From contig CM065297.1 in NCBI GenBank assembly GCA_032871835.1, positions 22,870,098 to 22,934,097 on the forward strand: a DNA stretch of 64,000 nucleotides. The letters run 5' to 3'. Below, one piece after another: positions 22,880 through 34,545 of the stretch. Positions within the stretch are counted from its first letter, which is position 1. Each line of letters starts with the position of its first letter. The stretch is from Dipteronia dyeriana (lineage: Eukaryota > Streptophyta > Magnoliopsida > Sapindales > Sapindaceae). The notes beneath the pieces are model-generated. The model was given only the letters and a program-made list of their open reading frames with translations. It had not been told where the DNA came from and made no database searches. A program made the position numbers and the translations under genes.

Positions 22880-24165
22880 CCAAAGTAGCTGCCCCGTTCG
22901 TTCCTTCCCCCTCTCCTTCCCAAGTGAAGTCCAATATGGCTCTTCTGGTATCTCGGGCTGCGAAGGCTCTAAACCGAGGAGGGTCTGCCTCCCAAGTCGT
23001 CAATAAGTCTTTTCTTGCCCCCTCACCAGTAGTTACTGCTCCAAACGATGCTCCCAGAGTCACATTACCCCTTTCTACAGATCCGGTTGTATCTCAGGCA
23101 GTCAAGGTTCCTTGGGAGCCAGATGCCGATATTCCTGATATTGCCCCTTCTCGCCCACACCAGCAATCGAGCTCGGGGGTCAGATCGAGGTCCTGGAGCA
23201 ATTTGTCGCATCCTGTCCAGGCGGCGGGTTTTTTAAGATGACCGCGATGCCCGTGGACATCATGATCACCAAAGGGTCCTCTCTTCTAGCCAAGGTAATT
23301 ATCGATTTTACTTCTTCATTGAGCTGTTTGACTTGTCATTTTCAAACATGATTTTCCTTTATAGGCTTTCAAGTTTCAGGTGGCCATAAGGCATCAGGTA
23401 GCCTTCCTCCGTGATCGGGCAGCCAAGGCTGAGGCTGAGGCTGAAGCTGAGCGAGCCATGGGGTTGCTTGCGCAGGCTCAGACCCTGGTCCAGAAGATGA
23501 CCTCCAGCCAATAAGGAATGGAGACGCAGCTAGCTGAGCTTCAATGTGATCATGAGAGGTTGAAGCGGGCTTTTGATCAGAAGACTCTCCGGTTGAAGCA
23601 ACGGGCTAGCCAGCGGGATGACTGGAGGGGAGAGGCGAAGGCCCTAGATGTTGAAAACCAAACCTTGCAGGCTCGAATTACCCAGCTCCAAGCCGAAGTG
23701 GAAGCCTCTTTTAGCGAGGGGTATTTCTATGCCTCCTATCAGGTTGTAGAGGCTCTCCCTCCCCCATTCGATCTCTCTAGTATTGTCTGCTGGGATAAAG
23801 CGGAGGTCATGTCACGGGCTGCAGAGATATCTCGCCCCAAAACTGATGGAGCTGTCCCTTCTAGGGAGGGAGCTGGGAAGCAGTCGGAGGCACCAGATTT
23901 GCCTCCTCCTGTTCCAACCTTTCCAGTATTTGGTCTCGGTGAATCCTCGAAGGGGGTTCACAATGAGGAGCTAAAAGGAGGCCTTGCTGAAGCTCGAGAT
24001 CCCCCCGCAGTGCTCTCAGGAACGGAGTTAACAGAAGGCGAAAACGTGCCTAAGTCGGTGACCAGCCTTCTTGATGCAGCTATACCTCCTGAAGTTATGA
24101 CGGTGATCGATGAAATAGTGGAGGAAGATCTTGTTGACCCCGAGACAGTCGGGGCTGATCCCTAG
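22880..24165 (+). pseudogene. Antisense coiled-coil ORF (aORF) of element A, spliced, N-terminally truncated
   Basis: This ORF is antisense to the element's gag-pol. The translated blocks include 'QFVASCPGGGFFKM' (around 23190-23240) and, after an intron, an A/E-rich coiled coil ('AKAEAEAEAERAMG', 'METQLAELQCDHERLKRAF') and 'YQVVEALPPPFDLSS', typical of the extra ORF carried by Retand-like elements. A 70-base GT..AG intron (23295-23364) joins 'SLLAK' to 'AFKFQV' in frame. Defects: a frameshift before 23200, a TAA at about 23513, and loss of the N-terminal mobile-domain-like half seen in element B. The product's role is unknown; nuclear or RNA-binding functions have only been guessed. Confidence 0.65.
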
Positions 24166-24855
24166 GAGGAAGTGGCGGAAGCGGTAGATGCAGCTGATCA
24201 AGATAAGTCGCGACTGGAGAGGGGAGCAGGGGTGAGGTCCATTTTGTGGAGGAGGAAGCTGAAAGCCCTCAGGAAGACTAAGAATCTTGAGTTCTCTTCC
24301 ATGTGATCTATTTTGAATTCCCGGAAAAAGGGGTGGGCATCCCATCTTTAATTGAGTTTGATCTTTTATTATTTTTCTTTTGTAGCCCGGAACCAGGGAT
24401 TGGGACCCCCATGCATGTTGTAGCCTTGTTGGGGGATAGGCTCCCTTACTTGATAATAAAATTTTAATCTCAGGTATAACTCTGGCTTGCATGTACTTGC
24501 TTGGTCATCCAGCTTTTATATCGAAACGAGCTATCTTTGGGGGAAAATAAGATAAGAAAAAAAAGTTGTTGGCATTGAGCCCCCATACTAATGAAACTCC
24601 TGGCTCAACTTCTTCAGTTGACAGTCCCCTTGTTTGATTGTGGGTCTGCTGTAATAAGTAACCCTGTATCAAGGAGAGCTAGTGAAATAACAGGAGCATT
24701 TAGAGTTTAAGTAAATCGAGCCCTCCATCCCCGAGCTCCTTCGGGGGGTTATAGCCCGAATAGAACATTAAGTAAAGACCTGTTTAGCCCCCTTCTTGGG
24801 CTCGGGATCAGGAGGGCTTCCTTGCTTTCAAGCTCGATTCCTTCTTGGGTGGAAC

Positions 24856-25570
24856 GGTAGCCCGACCAAGGCATCAGGAGGGATATCTAGCTATTTCCTG
24901 GTCTCGAGATCTGGATGGCAACTATGCTCTTACACTCAGATCCTTCTTAGGGGTGGTAGCCCGACCAAGGCATCAGGAGGGCTATCTAGCTATTTCCTGG
25001 TTTTGAGATCTGGATGGCAACTATGCTCTTACACTCAGATCCTTCTCAGGGGTGGTAGCCCGACCAAGGCATCAGGAGGGCTATCTAGCAATTTCCTGGT
25101 TTTGAGATCTGGATGGCAACTATGCTATTACACTCAGATCCTTTTCGGGGGTGGTAGCCCGACCAAGGCATCAGGAGTGCTACCTAGCTATTCCCTGGTC
25201 TTGAGATCTGGGCGGTAACTATGCTCTTACACTCAGATCCTTCTTGGGGGTGGTAGCCCGACCAAGGCATCAGAAGAGCTATCTAGCTATTTCCTGGTCT
25301 CGAGATCTGGATGGCAACTATGCTCTTACACTCAGATCCTTATTGGGGGTGGTAGCCCGACCAAAGCATCAAGAGGGCTATCTAGCTATTTCCTGGTCTC
25401 GAGATCTGGATGGCAACTATGCTCTTACACGCAGATCTTTCTTGAGGGTGGTAGCCCGACCAATGCATCAGGAGGGCTATCTAGCTATTTCCTGGCCTCG
25501 AGATCTTGATGGCAACTATGCTTTTACACTCATACCTTTCTTGGCGGGGGGGTGGTGCCCGGCAGAGGCA
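24856..25570. repeat. Tandem array of 99-bp units (about 7.2 copies) in element A
   Basis: The word GGTAGCCCGACCAA recurs at 24856, 24955, 25054, 25153, 25252, 25351 and 25450, with a diverged copy near 25550: a period of exactly 99 bases. Units share CTATCTAGCTATTTCCTGG and GATCTGGATGGCAACTATG. Because 99 is divisible by three, the array reads open for hundreds of bases without being a gene. It sits between integrase and the antisense ORF. Confidence 0.95.
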
Positions 25571-25784
25571 TCAAGAGCAGCGAGGGGGCTTTCTCAGCTT
25601 ACCCCTGGTCTTGAGGCGATAATGTCGAAACTTTCAATGTATACCCAAAATATTGTAGGACATAGTTAAAGAAGGAGTAAACAGGAAAAGACAAGCTTTA
25701 TTGATATGGAAGATGGAGTACAATATTGTCAGAAGAAAAATAAAAGAAGCTAGTCGGAGGTCGTCTTGCTCCTGAGTCCCCAGA

Positions 25785-27062
25785 TCAAGGGTAAAATTTG
25801 CTTAGGTGATCTGTGTTCCAAGTATGGTCGATGAGTCGGCCATCCATATCCTCGAGCTTGTACGCCCCATTACGGATCACCATCTTTATTAGGTAGGGTC
25901 CTTCCCAGCTGGGCCCTAGGACCCCGTCTGACCTCTTCCTGGTGTTCAACATCACTTTCCTGAGGACTAGATCCTTTTCTTTGAAGCTTCGGGCTTTAAC
26001 CCTCATGTTAAAATACCTGGAAATTCTACCTTTGTAGATCGCTACCTTCTCAGCTATTCGATCATGCTTTTCTTCTAGGAGGTCCAAACTAGCTCGGAGC
26101 TTGCTTTCATTGCTACCTGATTCGAATCGTTGGACTCTAAAGGAGGTCAACTTGTGCTCTATAGGTAGGACTAATTCAACCCCGAAGGCCAGCGAGTAGG
26201 GCATTTCCCCGGTAGATGTTCTTCTTGTAGTGAGGTAAGCCCAGATGACCTCGGGAAGCTCCTCCACCCACCTGCCTTTCTTTTGTTGTAGCTTTTTCTT
26301 TAACAATTTCTTGATGGTTTTGTTCGTGGATTCCACCAAACCATTGGTCTGAGGGTGGGCTACTGAAGCAAACCAAAGGTCGATTCCAAAACCTTCACAG
26401 AAATCTCTGAATCAACCATTATTGAACTGTTTTCCAAGGTCGGTTATGATGGCAAGAGGGGTTCCAAACCTGTAAACTACATTGGTCTTGATGAACCTTG
26501 TTATGTTCTCTTTCGATATCTGGGACAGTGGTCTGGCTTCAATCCATCTTGTGAAGTAGTCAATTGCTACGATAGCATGCTTGGCCTGTCCCGGAGCTGT
26601 AAGAAGCGGCCCAATCAAATCGACTCCCCACATAGCAAATGGGTATGGTGAGCTAAGGGATGACAATCGCTCTGGAGGGAGGTGATTCAAGTTGGTGGCC
26701 TTCTGGCATGCCTCATAGGTTTGCACCAAGTTCTTAGCATCTTGATGGATGGTCGGCCAATAATACCCCATGCGGAGAACCTGATATGCCAATGCCTTTC
26801 CACCAATATGGTTCCCGCATTCCCCGGAATGGACTTCTCTCAAAGCCCACATGGCATCTTCAGGGTGTAGACATCGGAGCAGGAGAATGGATTTTCCCCT
26901 TTGGTATAAATGCCCATCCACCATACAATACCGGACCGAGAGCCTTTTAATCCTCCTAGCTTTGTCGGGCTCCCTGGGGAGTTTCCCGTCCTGTAGATAT
27001 TCTGCTATTGGATCCATCCAGCATGGCTGTCGGTCCAGGGTATAAGCTTTCTTACCAGTCAT
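25785..27062 (-). pseudogene. Integrase of element A
   Basis: Zinc-binding region 'HSGECGNH' followed by 'YEACQ', in which the first of the paired cysteines has become tyrosine. The catalytic core has Asp in 'WGVDLIGPL', Asp in 'IITDLGKQF' and Glu in 'VESTNKTIKK'. The C-terminal part ends 'HTWNTDHLSKFYP', the usual end of Tat pol. An in-frame TGA near 26409-26411 interrupts the core. With the missing cysteine it is non-functional. Confidence 0.9.
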
Positions 27063-27209
27063 AATGCTAGATAGAGGGATTACTTGAAGAGGGACTCTGT
27101 GAGGTAGGGTCTGGCCACCATATGCAGCTATCTTGGCTAAGACGTCAGCCTGATGATTTAGTTGTCAAGGTATCTGCTCGATTCTGAATCCTCTAAATCT
27201 GGTCCTGAG

Positions 27210-27941
27210 TTATTGTACCAGTTTCAGGTAAGCGATCATGTTATCCCATTTGGCCTGATAATCCCCGAAAACTTGATTGACCACAAGTGAAGAGTCACTT
27301 TTGATATTCAGGTAATCAACCCCGAGCTCTATGGCAGCTTTTATCCCAGCTAGCAGGGCTTCGTATTCCGCTTCATTGTTTGTGGCTTTAAATTCAAACC
27401 TGAAACAATGGCAGCACTCAGTTCCTTCTGGGTCGATGAGGATTATGTCCGCTCCTCCCCCGGACCGCCCGAAAGCTCTGTCAGTGTAGAGAGTCCATGA
27501 CTCGCAACTCTCCGGCCAGTTGTCAGATTCTGGAATCCTCTCAAGGGTGACATCTGTTACCGCGGGGGTTGTCTGATCTGAAGGTACTGAAAGCTCGGCT
27601 ACAAAGTCCGCTAATGCTTGAGCTTTTATCGTGGTCCTAGGCTTATACTTTAAATCGAATTTGGTAAGCTCTAGGGCCCATAGAACTAGCCTTCCAGAAA
27701 CATCCGGCCTTTGCAAGAACTGATGGAGGGGTTGGTCCGTCACCACTGCTATTGAATGAGCATGAAAGTAAAGACGGAGTTTCCTTACCGAGGTCACCAA
27801 GGCATAAGCGAGCTTCTCCAACAGAGTATAGTTCTTTTCGGGCTTGGTTAGAGCGCGAATCACATAGTAGATAGGTTGCTGGATCCTATCCCCGCATTCT
27901 TTAACCAAGGCCCCACTAACAGCGGTTTCTAAAATGGCCAA
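27210..27941 (-). pseudogene. RNase H and second (archaeal-type) RNase H of element A
   Basis: The first half reads as the RNase H attached to reverse transcriptase ('PIYYVIRALTKPEKNY', 'VVTDQPL', 'SGRLVLWALEL'). The second half is a separate RNase H ('WTLYTDRAF', 'FKATNNEAEYEALLAG', 'IKSDSSLVVNQV'), the extra domain that marks Tat-group elements. It is separated by a stop from the reverse transcriptase above and from integrase below. Confidence 0.85.
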
Positions 27942-27959
27942 GCATATTTAGAGCTCTTC

Positions 27960-29105
27960 TCAAGGATTTGGCTTGACCAGCAGTGGAGGGCTTGTTAGGT
28001 ATCTTTTCAAAGCTTGGAAAGCCTGTTCGCTCTCCTGATCCCACTTCATGTTTCTTCCCTGCTTGATAGCTTTGAAGAATGGTATGCACTTACCGGTAGA
28101 TCGGGAGATGAACCTATTGAGCGCTGCTACCTGTCCTGTCAAGGCTTGAACTTGCTTAAGAGATGTGGAGGATCTCGGATCCAAGATAGCCATGATCTTT
28201 TTTGGGTTAGCCTCTATGCCTCTCTCATGGACCATGAAGCCCAGAAAATTCCCCGCAGTTACACCAAAGGCGCATTTGGAAGGGTTCAACCTCATCTAGT
28301 TTTCCCTTAGGATCATGAAGGTCCTAAGAAGATTGTCTAGGTGGCCTTCTGAGGTCAAAGATTTAGTGATCATATCGTCGATATACACCTCCATCGACCT
28401 TCCAATTTCGGGCTTGAATAAACAGTTGACTAACCGTTGGTAAGTAGCTCTAGCGTTTTGAGCCAGAAAGGCATCACCTTGTAGCAGTGTAGGCCTTGTG
28501 CGATGATGAAACAGGTCTTTTCTTGGTCTGCGGGATGTATCATAATCTGATTTTAACCGGAGAACGCATCCATGAATCTCAAGAGCTTGTTCCCGGAGGT
28601 GGAATCGACCAACTGATCAATTTTTGACAGAGGGAAACTGTCATTCGGGCATGCCCGGTTGAGGTCCGTGAAGTCCACGCACATGCGCCACTTCTCATTC
28701 GTCTTCGTGACCATGACCACATTGGCTAGCCATTCGAAGTAGCGAGCTTCTCGAATGAAACCTGATTAGGTGAGTTTATCCACATCTTCTTGAACCGTCA
28801 TATTTCTTTCATTGTTGAAGTGGTGCCTTTTCCTGTTTGACGGGCTTGAAGGTCGGATCCACCGCCAGTCGATGTACAGCTAATGTGATCGGGATCCCCG
28901 ATATCTCCTCATGACTCCAGGAGAAAATATCGTTGAATTCTGTGAGGAGCCTAATCAAGCCCTCTTTCATTCCTGGCTCAAGGGTAGCTCCGATCTTGAC
29001 GACCTTCGAGGGATCGCTTAGTCGAACAGGAATCTCCTCTAACTCATCGACCGAATGGCCGCTGGCCCATTCCCTTCTCTGTTCTTCCATGTCGGCGTAC
29101 CACAA
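27960..29105 (-). pseudogene. Reverse transcriptase of element A
   Basis: The N-terminal part (28809-29105) includes 'FNDIFSWSHEEISGIP'. The catalytic YIDD is encoded at 28374-28385 ('EVYIDDMITKSL'), and the connection region follows ('CAFGVTAGNFLGFMV', 'IKQGRNMKWDQESEQAF'). The core between 28310 and 28809 needs several frame changes and carries stops, so the enzyme is dead though the active-site motif is intact. Confidence 0.88.
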
Positions 29106-29239
29106 GGCCTTCTTCGAGACAATCAGTGGAGCCAGAGTCTTTCAGGTTTAGTGCATGGGTTATCCCGCCTTGGATAGTCGTTACTTGGGCGAGCTGTTTA
29201 GCTAGAGCTGATGGGTTAGCTGACACTGCGTAGTATTTC

Positions 29240-29990
29240 CTAGCTACTTGCTGATCACCCCAAACCTATCCCACCTTGTCTCCTACCGGGAATTTCAGAA
29301 CATTATGGTAAATAGAAAGGACCCCCTTTAGGGATGATAGGAATGGCCTCCCTAATATTACGTTGTAGGTCGATGGGGTATCCACCACCACGAAGTCGGT
29401 CATGATGTTTTGCTGGAGAGGTGCCGCTCCAATGATAACCTATAGGATTTTTGATCCTACGGGTGTGATGGAGTCCCCAGTGAACCCATATAATGGAGTA
29501 GTACAACTGTGTAGCACCATTGCTTCAAGTTTAGTTTTTCAAAAGTGTCTTTGAACAGAACGTCGACGCTGCTACCTGTGTCAACGAGCACACAGTGCAC
29601 CATGAAGTTGGCAATTTGTACTGTGATGACCATGGGGTCATCATGTGGCTGCACGGTGTTAAAGACATCTGCTTCGGTGAAGATGATTTGAGACAGTTGA
29701 GAGGGGTTGGTCGGTCTCTGGTCGACCTTGAAGATATCTCGCCCTTCGTCCGTACGAGGGACCTTCCTCGCATGGTTTTCCCTGGAATTGTTGGAGGTGC
29801 CAGCCAGAGTGGGACCTCCGCTGATAGTGTGTATTACCTGAATTTGTTGCATCAGGTTCGCATGCTCTTCCTTCGTCTTCTCAACATGTTCTCGGATCTC
29901 AACTTGTACCTCACTTCCAGTCTGAATGTTCTCTCTGGCTTGTTGTAAGAACTCTATCAAGCATTCTCCCCTTATCAAAGCCTCAATCTG
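29240..29990 (-). pseudogene. Aspartic protease and gag C-terminus of element A
   Basis: Protease signature 'VLVDTGSSVDVLF' near 29560-29595, with the catalytic Asp-Thr-Gly intact, after a 'FTEADVFNTVQPHDDPMVIT' stretch typical of plant Ty3/gypsy. Upstream lies the gag tail 'LIRGECLIEFLQQAREN'. The frame ends near 29457, and the remainder up to 29240 requires a shift. Confidence 0.8.
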
Positions 29991-31626
29991 GTTCCGCAGG
30001 TTGTAGTATTCTGAAGTATTGTGCCCTACGTCCTCGTGAAAATCGCAATATTTGTAACGATTTTCTTTTATCGACCGGAGCTTTCATAGGAGCGGGCTTC
30101 TGTAACAAACCCTTATCCCGAATGGCGAGGTAAACGGTTTCTCGGGATGCATTTAAAGGAGTGTAATGGTCGTACCCCCTCTCATCACGGGCTATAGGGG
30201 CCATTGTCCTAGAAGGTGGTAAAGCTTGAGGAGGAGCCCGTTTATCTGGATACCTTTCTGATCTGGGCTGAGGAAGAGGAAACCCGTATGTTGATTTATT
30301 AGGGGGTTTGTTCTGGCTTTTCTGAGCTTACTCGGGTCTGAGAGCTTCCTTCTTTTGTCTCTTTTCTGCTCGCATGACGTCATGCTCCATCTTGACCTTG
30401 AGTTTTTCGTCGACCTCAATCTATTCCAGAGCCCGATCATAGGCTTCCTGATAGGTTTCCGGAGGTCTCTTGGCAAAAGACCGGAATAGTTTTCCCTCCC
30501 ACAAGTTTTTTCTGAAGTTGGCGAGAATTTCTCTCTCGGTGAAGACCCTCATCTGGATGACATCCTTGTGGAACGCTCGACATAAGCCCGAAGAGTTTCC
30601 CCTCTCTCCTGGATCAACTATTGTAAATGGATCAGGTCCTTCAGTCGGGGCTTAACCTTCTGGAATTGTGAGCAGAATCGGTTGATAATTTGGTGAAGGA
30701 ATCCACGCTCCCAGCGGGTAGTTTCCTAAACCAGGTCTTAGCATAATCCGTGATTATAGTGGGGAACATCTGACACATAGCGGCCCTGGTTGTGTTCTGG
30801 ACCTCCATCTGTTGAACGAAGCTCTCTAAGTGGCTCAGCGGATCTTCAGTCCCGGAGAACCTGTCAGTTGGCATTTTGAACTTAGGATGGAGTTCTGCCT
30901 CCCGGATTCTTCTGGTGAAGGGGGCATTCATTTCACTTAGAGGATCTTTCTTGTCCTCCTTGTACTTCTCCTTCTTCATCAATTGGACCTCTTTCTGTAG
31001 CTCTGCCAACTGGTCCCTTAGTCGCTTACTTTCGGACTTTCTTGAGTCGATCTCGGATTCCTCACCATCATATCCCTCTGATGAACTGGTGACCTCTACC
31101 CGGGTTCTTTTTAGGAAGAGGCTCGCTCGGGGGCTTTGTTGACTTTCTTCTTCTCTACCCCGGGCTTCCCTCCTTGTAGTTGTTGGGTGGAAAAGCTCTT
31201 CCAGTCCCTAGGAAAGGACATATGTCGCGGATCTGACTTGTCGTGGTTGGTAGCGTGGCAACGCTTCGGGAACATGGGGCATAGGCCCTAGACTATCCTT
31301 GATCGAGGTCGGGAGCCCCACTTTGTTACGAGTTGATTCCCAAGGGGCAGGTCTCAAGCGATCAAATGCGGGTTGCCTAGCCCAGACCTGTTTGATTCCC
31401 CCTGATTGCAGAGACCTGTTTGTTGGATAGTGATACCCTCAGCGAGTAGTCGAAAGTGGACGTTCTCTACAAAGGCCGCCGCTTGTTGGTCAAGCTCGAC
31501 CTGGCTTCCCAGAGGGGGATCCAGAGCCCGCACAGTAGCTGGCTGGGTGGGAATCTGGCTATGGAGCCCAGATTTTCTCCCTTTCCTCGGGACCTTTCTT
31601 GTCGATGTAGCAGAAGGTTGCCCCAA
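29983..31626 (-). pseudogene. gag polyprotein of element A
   Basis: The N-terminal segment (31354-31626) is Gln/Pro rich. The Retrotrans_gag core (30641-31009) reads 'MNAPFTRRIREAELHPKFKM', 'YDGTEDPLSHL'-like 'FSGTEDPLSHLESF' and 'YAKTWFRKLPAGSVDSF'. The later part carries 'YTPLNASRETVYLAI' and a shifted zinc-knuckle-like block ('YKYCDFHEDVGHNTSEY'). At least three frame changes are needed. gag would form the virus-like particle. Confidence 0.8.
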
Positions 31627-31717
31627 GGTGCCCTGCTGCGCTTGTGAGGAGCGGAGTCTCTTGATGACTTTGAAATAGCAAACTTTTTGAATGTAGAAAA
31701 ATGGTTGTGTGAGAGGT

Positions 31718-31735
31718 TTCCCACAGACGGTGCCA
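31718..31735 (-). promoter_or_regulatory. Primer binding site of element A
   Basis: On the minus strand, TGGCACCGTCTGTGGGAA begins five bases after the LTR end, following the spacer CTTTC. It starts TGG, as needed to pair with the CCA end of a tRNA. The tRNA was not identified. Confidence 0.7.
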
Positions 31736-31740
31736 GAAAG

Positions 31741-32865
31741 TGTTGACGGGAAATTTGCTCGGGATGAGAAATTCTAGTTAACACCCTCGAGACCACTACC
31801 ACGAAAGTGGTGGCGGGGGTCGGTACTGTTGGTTCCCGACCTAGTTAAGAAATAAATGAGTGGCTGAAACATAATAACAGTAAATGGGAGCACTATTATT
31901 GATATATTGCTTTAAGATACAAATAACTCTCTTGTTTGCTCACAATCTCTCGGAGGTGTAAGGTAGTGGCAACTCGGTGCCTGTCGAATAGTGGATGAAG
32001 GTGACCGTGTTCTGAATCCAGAATTTAGGCCCTCCTTCTATGTGTATATTTGTTGCATATGAGTTTGTCTCTGTTTTTTATATCAGTCGTTCGTTTTCGC
32101 CTCATTCCTTCTACCACGCTTGGCTTCATATATATATATATATAGTCTAAGTAGGTTTTGAGTTCGCGAATACTCTACCGTAATCTCATGAATTCGTTCC
32201 CTCCTTATCGGGCGGGATTCGTTATTTAAATTTGAATTATTTCCAGATTCGATGATATCGTTGACGAATATAAGTTTATTCCCTTATTTGAATTTAAACT
32301 CTTGTCGTGCATGTAAATATTATGTGGAGATGATCCTGTGTGCACTCGTGCTATGGATATTCATAAAGGTCACCCTGCCAGCTGCCTGTTGCCCCGTAGA
32401 GCGAGGTAGACCCTGCTCTGACTCCGTTCTTAGAAGCTTAAGATGGATTTTTCCTGACCCGTGGGGGCTTGAGGTGCTCTTGTAGGTCTTCCCGGGAGGT
32501 AGCTGGGGTAGTGTAGATTTGGGCGTGACTCTTCCTTTATGTCCAGCAAGGACAACGGGCTTCTGGAGAGGTTGGTGGGCTTCTTTCGAATGTCTCTTGA
32601 GCTTGTAGACTTCCCCTGGCATTCACGGGGCGGTTGTGAAGCCCGACCTCAGAGTCGAGGTTCCCCGATAGATGGCCTAGAGAAGCTTAGCTTACTCTTG
32701 TGGGGGTTCATCTCGGTCGCGTCTGGCTTATCTTCTGGTAGCTTTGAAGCCGAACTAGCCTTCCCTGCTCTTGCGGGGTGGCTATACGGTCTTTCCGGGC
32801 TTCATGATTGTCGATTATAGGTTGAAAATTTCTCTTTGACCCCTGGACAAATTTCACTATTAACA
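31741..32865 (-). mobile_element. 5' LTR of element A
   Basis: The minus-strand LTR starts TGTTAATAGTGAAATTTG (right edge 32865) and ends CAAATTTCCCGTCAACA (left edge 31741), directly before the primer site. The two ends are partial inverted complements over about 17 bases. Its first 35 and last 70 bases resemble those of LTRs D and E, while the middle does not, so these are sister families. Confidence 0.75.
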
Positions 32866-34272
32866 GTATTAATAGAGGTAGTCAACCCTATTTAATGAGG
32901 TCAACCATATTAATGGAGGTAGTCAACCCTATTAATGAGGTTAACTATATTAATAGAGGTAGTCAACCCAATTAACGACATGATCAATGCTATTAATAAG
33001 AGAATATTCAACTTTTTAATGGTCATCATTAGTGAAAGAGTCCAAAGAGGAAACAAATACCTTTTCCTCCAAGATATCCTCCACAACCGATTATTGAGGG
33101 TCAACTATAACAGAAAATCCCGCCTATCAAGGAAGGAAGAGTCTGAAGAGGAAACAATCACATCTTCTCCAAGATATTAGCTACAAGCCGATCAACTACA
33201 TTAAAGGAATAATCGTATTCGAAAAGGAAACGAAGACTAATTGAAGAGTCCTGGACTTGCACGCCAAGGTAGTCACCATGTATAAATATGCCTGTAAAAG
33301 GCATATTGAGGGTTCTCCGATCGATGAGAGAAGACACATGCTTCATTTAAAGTTCTCTATAGATCATCATTGTATGTGTACCCCGACCAGGAAAATACCG
33401 GTATCGGTAAACACTCATTGTTGTGAGCTCCCCGGAGCATATACCTTGTACTACTTTGACATCTTTGTAAACTCCTCGGAGTACGCATGAAATATATATA
33501 TATATATGCAAGGAAGGGTATTCCTCCTTCCTCTGGATACTGCCTAGGGGTTTTTCAGTATGTGATCACTCGTGATGCTTTTCCCCCCCTTGGTCAGTCC
33601 ACTTCCATCTACATAAGACTTGTGTTTTTCCAATTATCTGTTGTATTACGCATGTGTGTATGCCGGCTAGGTACCGACCCCATTGGTCCTAGCTCTCTAA
33701 TCTTTCTTACATGAGATCGGGAAACGACAACGAAGACCTAAGGAACCAAATCTAGATTCCTACTTCGATGGACCTAACGCTCTTATCCTCTCATCTACAT
33801 GCCAAAGTCGCACATCAAGATGGAGAGAAACCACCCAGACCAGTTCGAAGGGAGTTGATGAGCTCTCATGTATCCTCTCTATGGAATAAATCAAGCTCTC
33901 CGACACTGGAGCTAGATAAGCCCCTCTTCTTACTTGTTATCGAGGTAGGGATATTACAGGAAGCAATCGGGCTCTAGGATTAGGCTCTGGGCACTAGGAC
34001 GGGCTCCAACCCCGACCGAGGAACAAAGTCCAGGATTACCCCTTCACACCAACAAGGGAACCTCGAGCTCCCCAGATCTACTTCATAAGCACAAAGCCCG
34101 ACGGGTGGGATGACTTGTCTCCTATCTACTATATTATCCTCCTTACCACTTCATTCTCCATATTCATACAAGATCAGGTCAGGTATCAACGATACCCAGC
34201 CACCACTTTCGTGGTAGTGGTCTCGAGGGTGTTAATAGGGATTTCTCATCCTAAACAAATTTCCCGTTAACA
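32866..34272 (+). mobile_element. LTR E: 3' portion of a gypsy LTR, host of element A
   Basis: Homologous to LTR D (41580-42880) across nearly its whole length, including the TATA box, the CCCCGACC and GAAGCAATCGGGCTC blocks and the end CCCGTTAACA at 34272. Its 5' part was lost together with the left end of A. Positions 32866-32990 contain three or four copies of a roughly 30-40-base unit with ATTAATGAGGT(C/T)AAC, present once in D. Confidence 0.75.
33281..33290 (+). promoter_or_regulatory. TATA box of LTR E
   Basis: TATAAATATG, at the same place as TATAAATATAT in LTR D (41930-41940). This supports the plus orientation of both LTRs. Confidence 0.5.
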
Positions 34273-34545
34273 AATAGATTATCCAACCACGGGATATTTG
34301 ACGAAGTGATTATAATTGTAAAATGGATGGGAGACTTAGATGGAGACTTTCCAAATTGGATAAATTGTTATATTTTAATTTTTTAATTATGTAAAAGATA
34401 TTTAAACAATTTATATTATATGTTATGATTTGATTTTGATGCTTTTAAGTAATCTAAACTCAACATGATATAATATTATGGTGAAAATTTATTTTAAATT
34501 TGAATTTTGATATAAAAAAATTTGAATTTAAATATATTTTTTCTA

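Larger units (their letters stand above)
22780..32865 (-). mobile_element. Element A: Tat/Retand-like Ty3/gypsy retrotransposon, 3' LTR lost
   Basis: On the minus strand it runs 5' LTR (31741-32865), primer site, gag, protease, reverse transcriptase, RNase H, a second (archaeal-type) RNase H, integrase, tandem repeats and an antisense ORF. The dual RNase H, a primer site starting TGGCACC and the antisense ORF after pol are typical of the Tat/Retand group. The expected 3' LTR and the beginning of the antisense ORF are missing at the left, so the left end is a deletion. Every ORF is broken. It lies inside LTR E in opposite orientation. Confidence 0.85.

Noticed and set aside
24856..25570. CRISPR array
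   Set aside because: Units are directly adjacent 99-bp repeats without unique spacers, within a plant retrotransposon.
24796..25669. Two long plus-strand open frames with repeated 'GSPTKASGG' translation
   Set aside because: They are products of the 99-bp tandem array, whose period is a multiple of three. No start context, no family match, and located in the untranslated part of a retroelement.
31741..34272. A single 2.5-kb LTR with long terminal inverted repeats
   Set aside because: LTR D, with exact target duplication, shows that the right part belongs to a plus-strand LTR, and 32865 has a proper LTR start for minus-strand element A.
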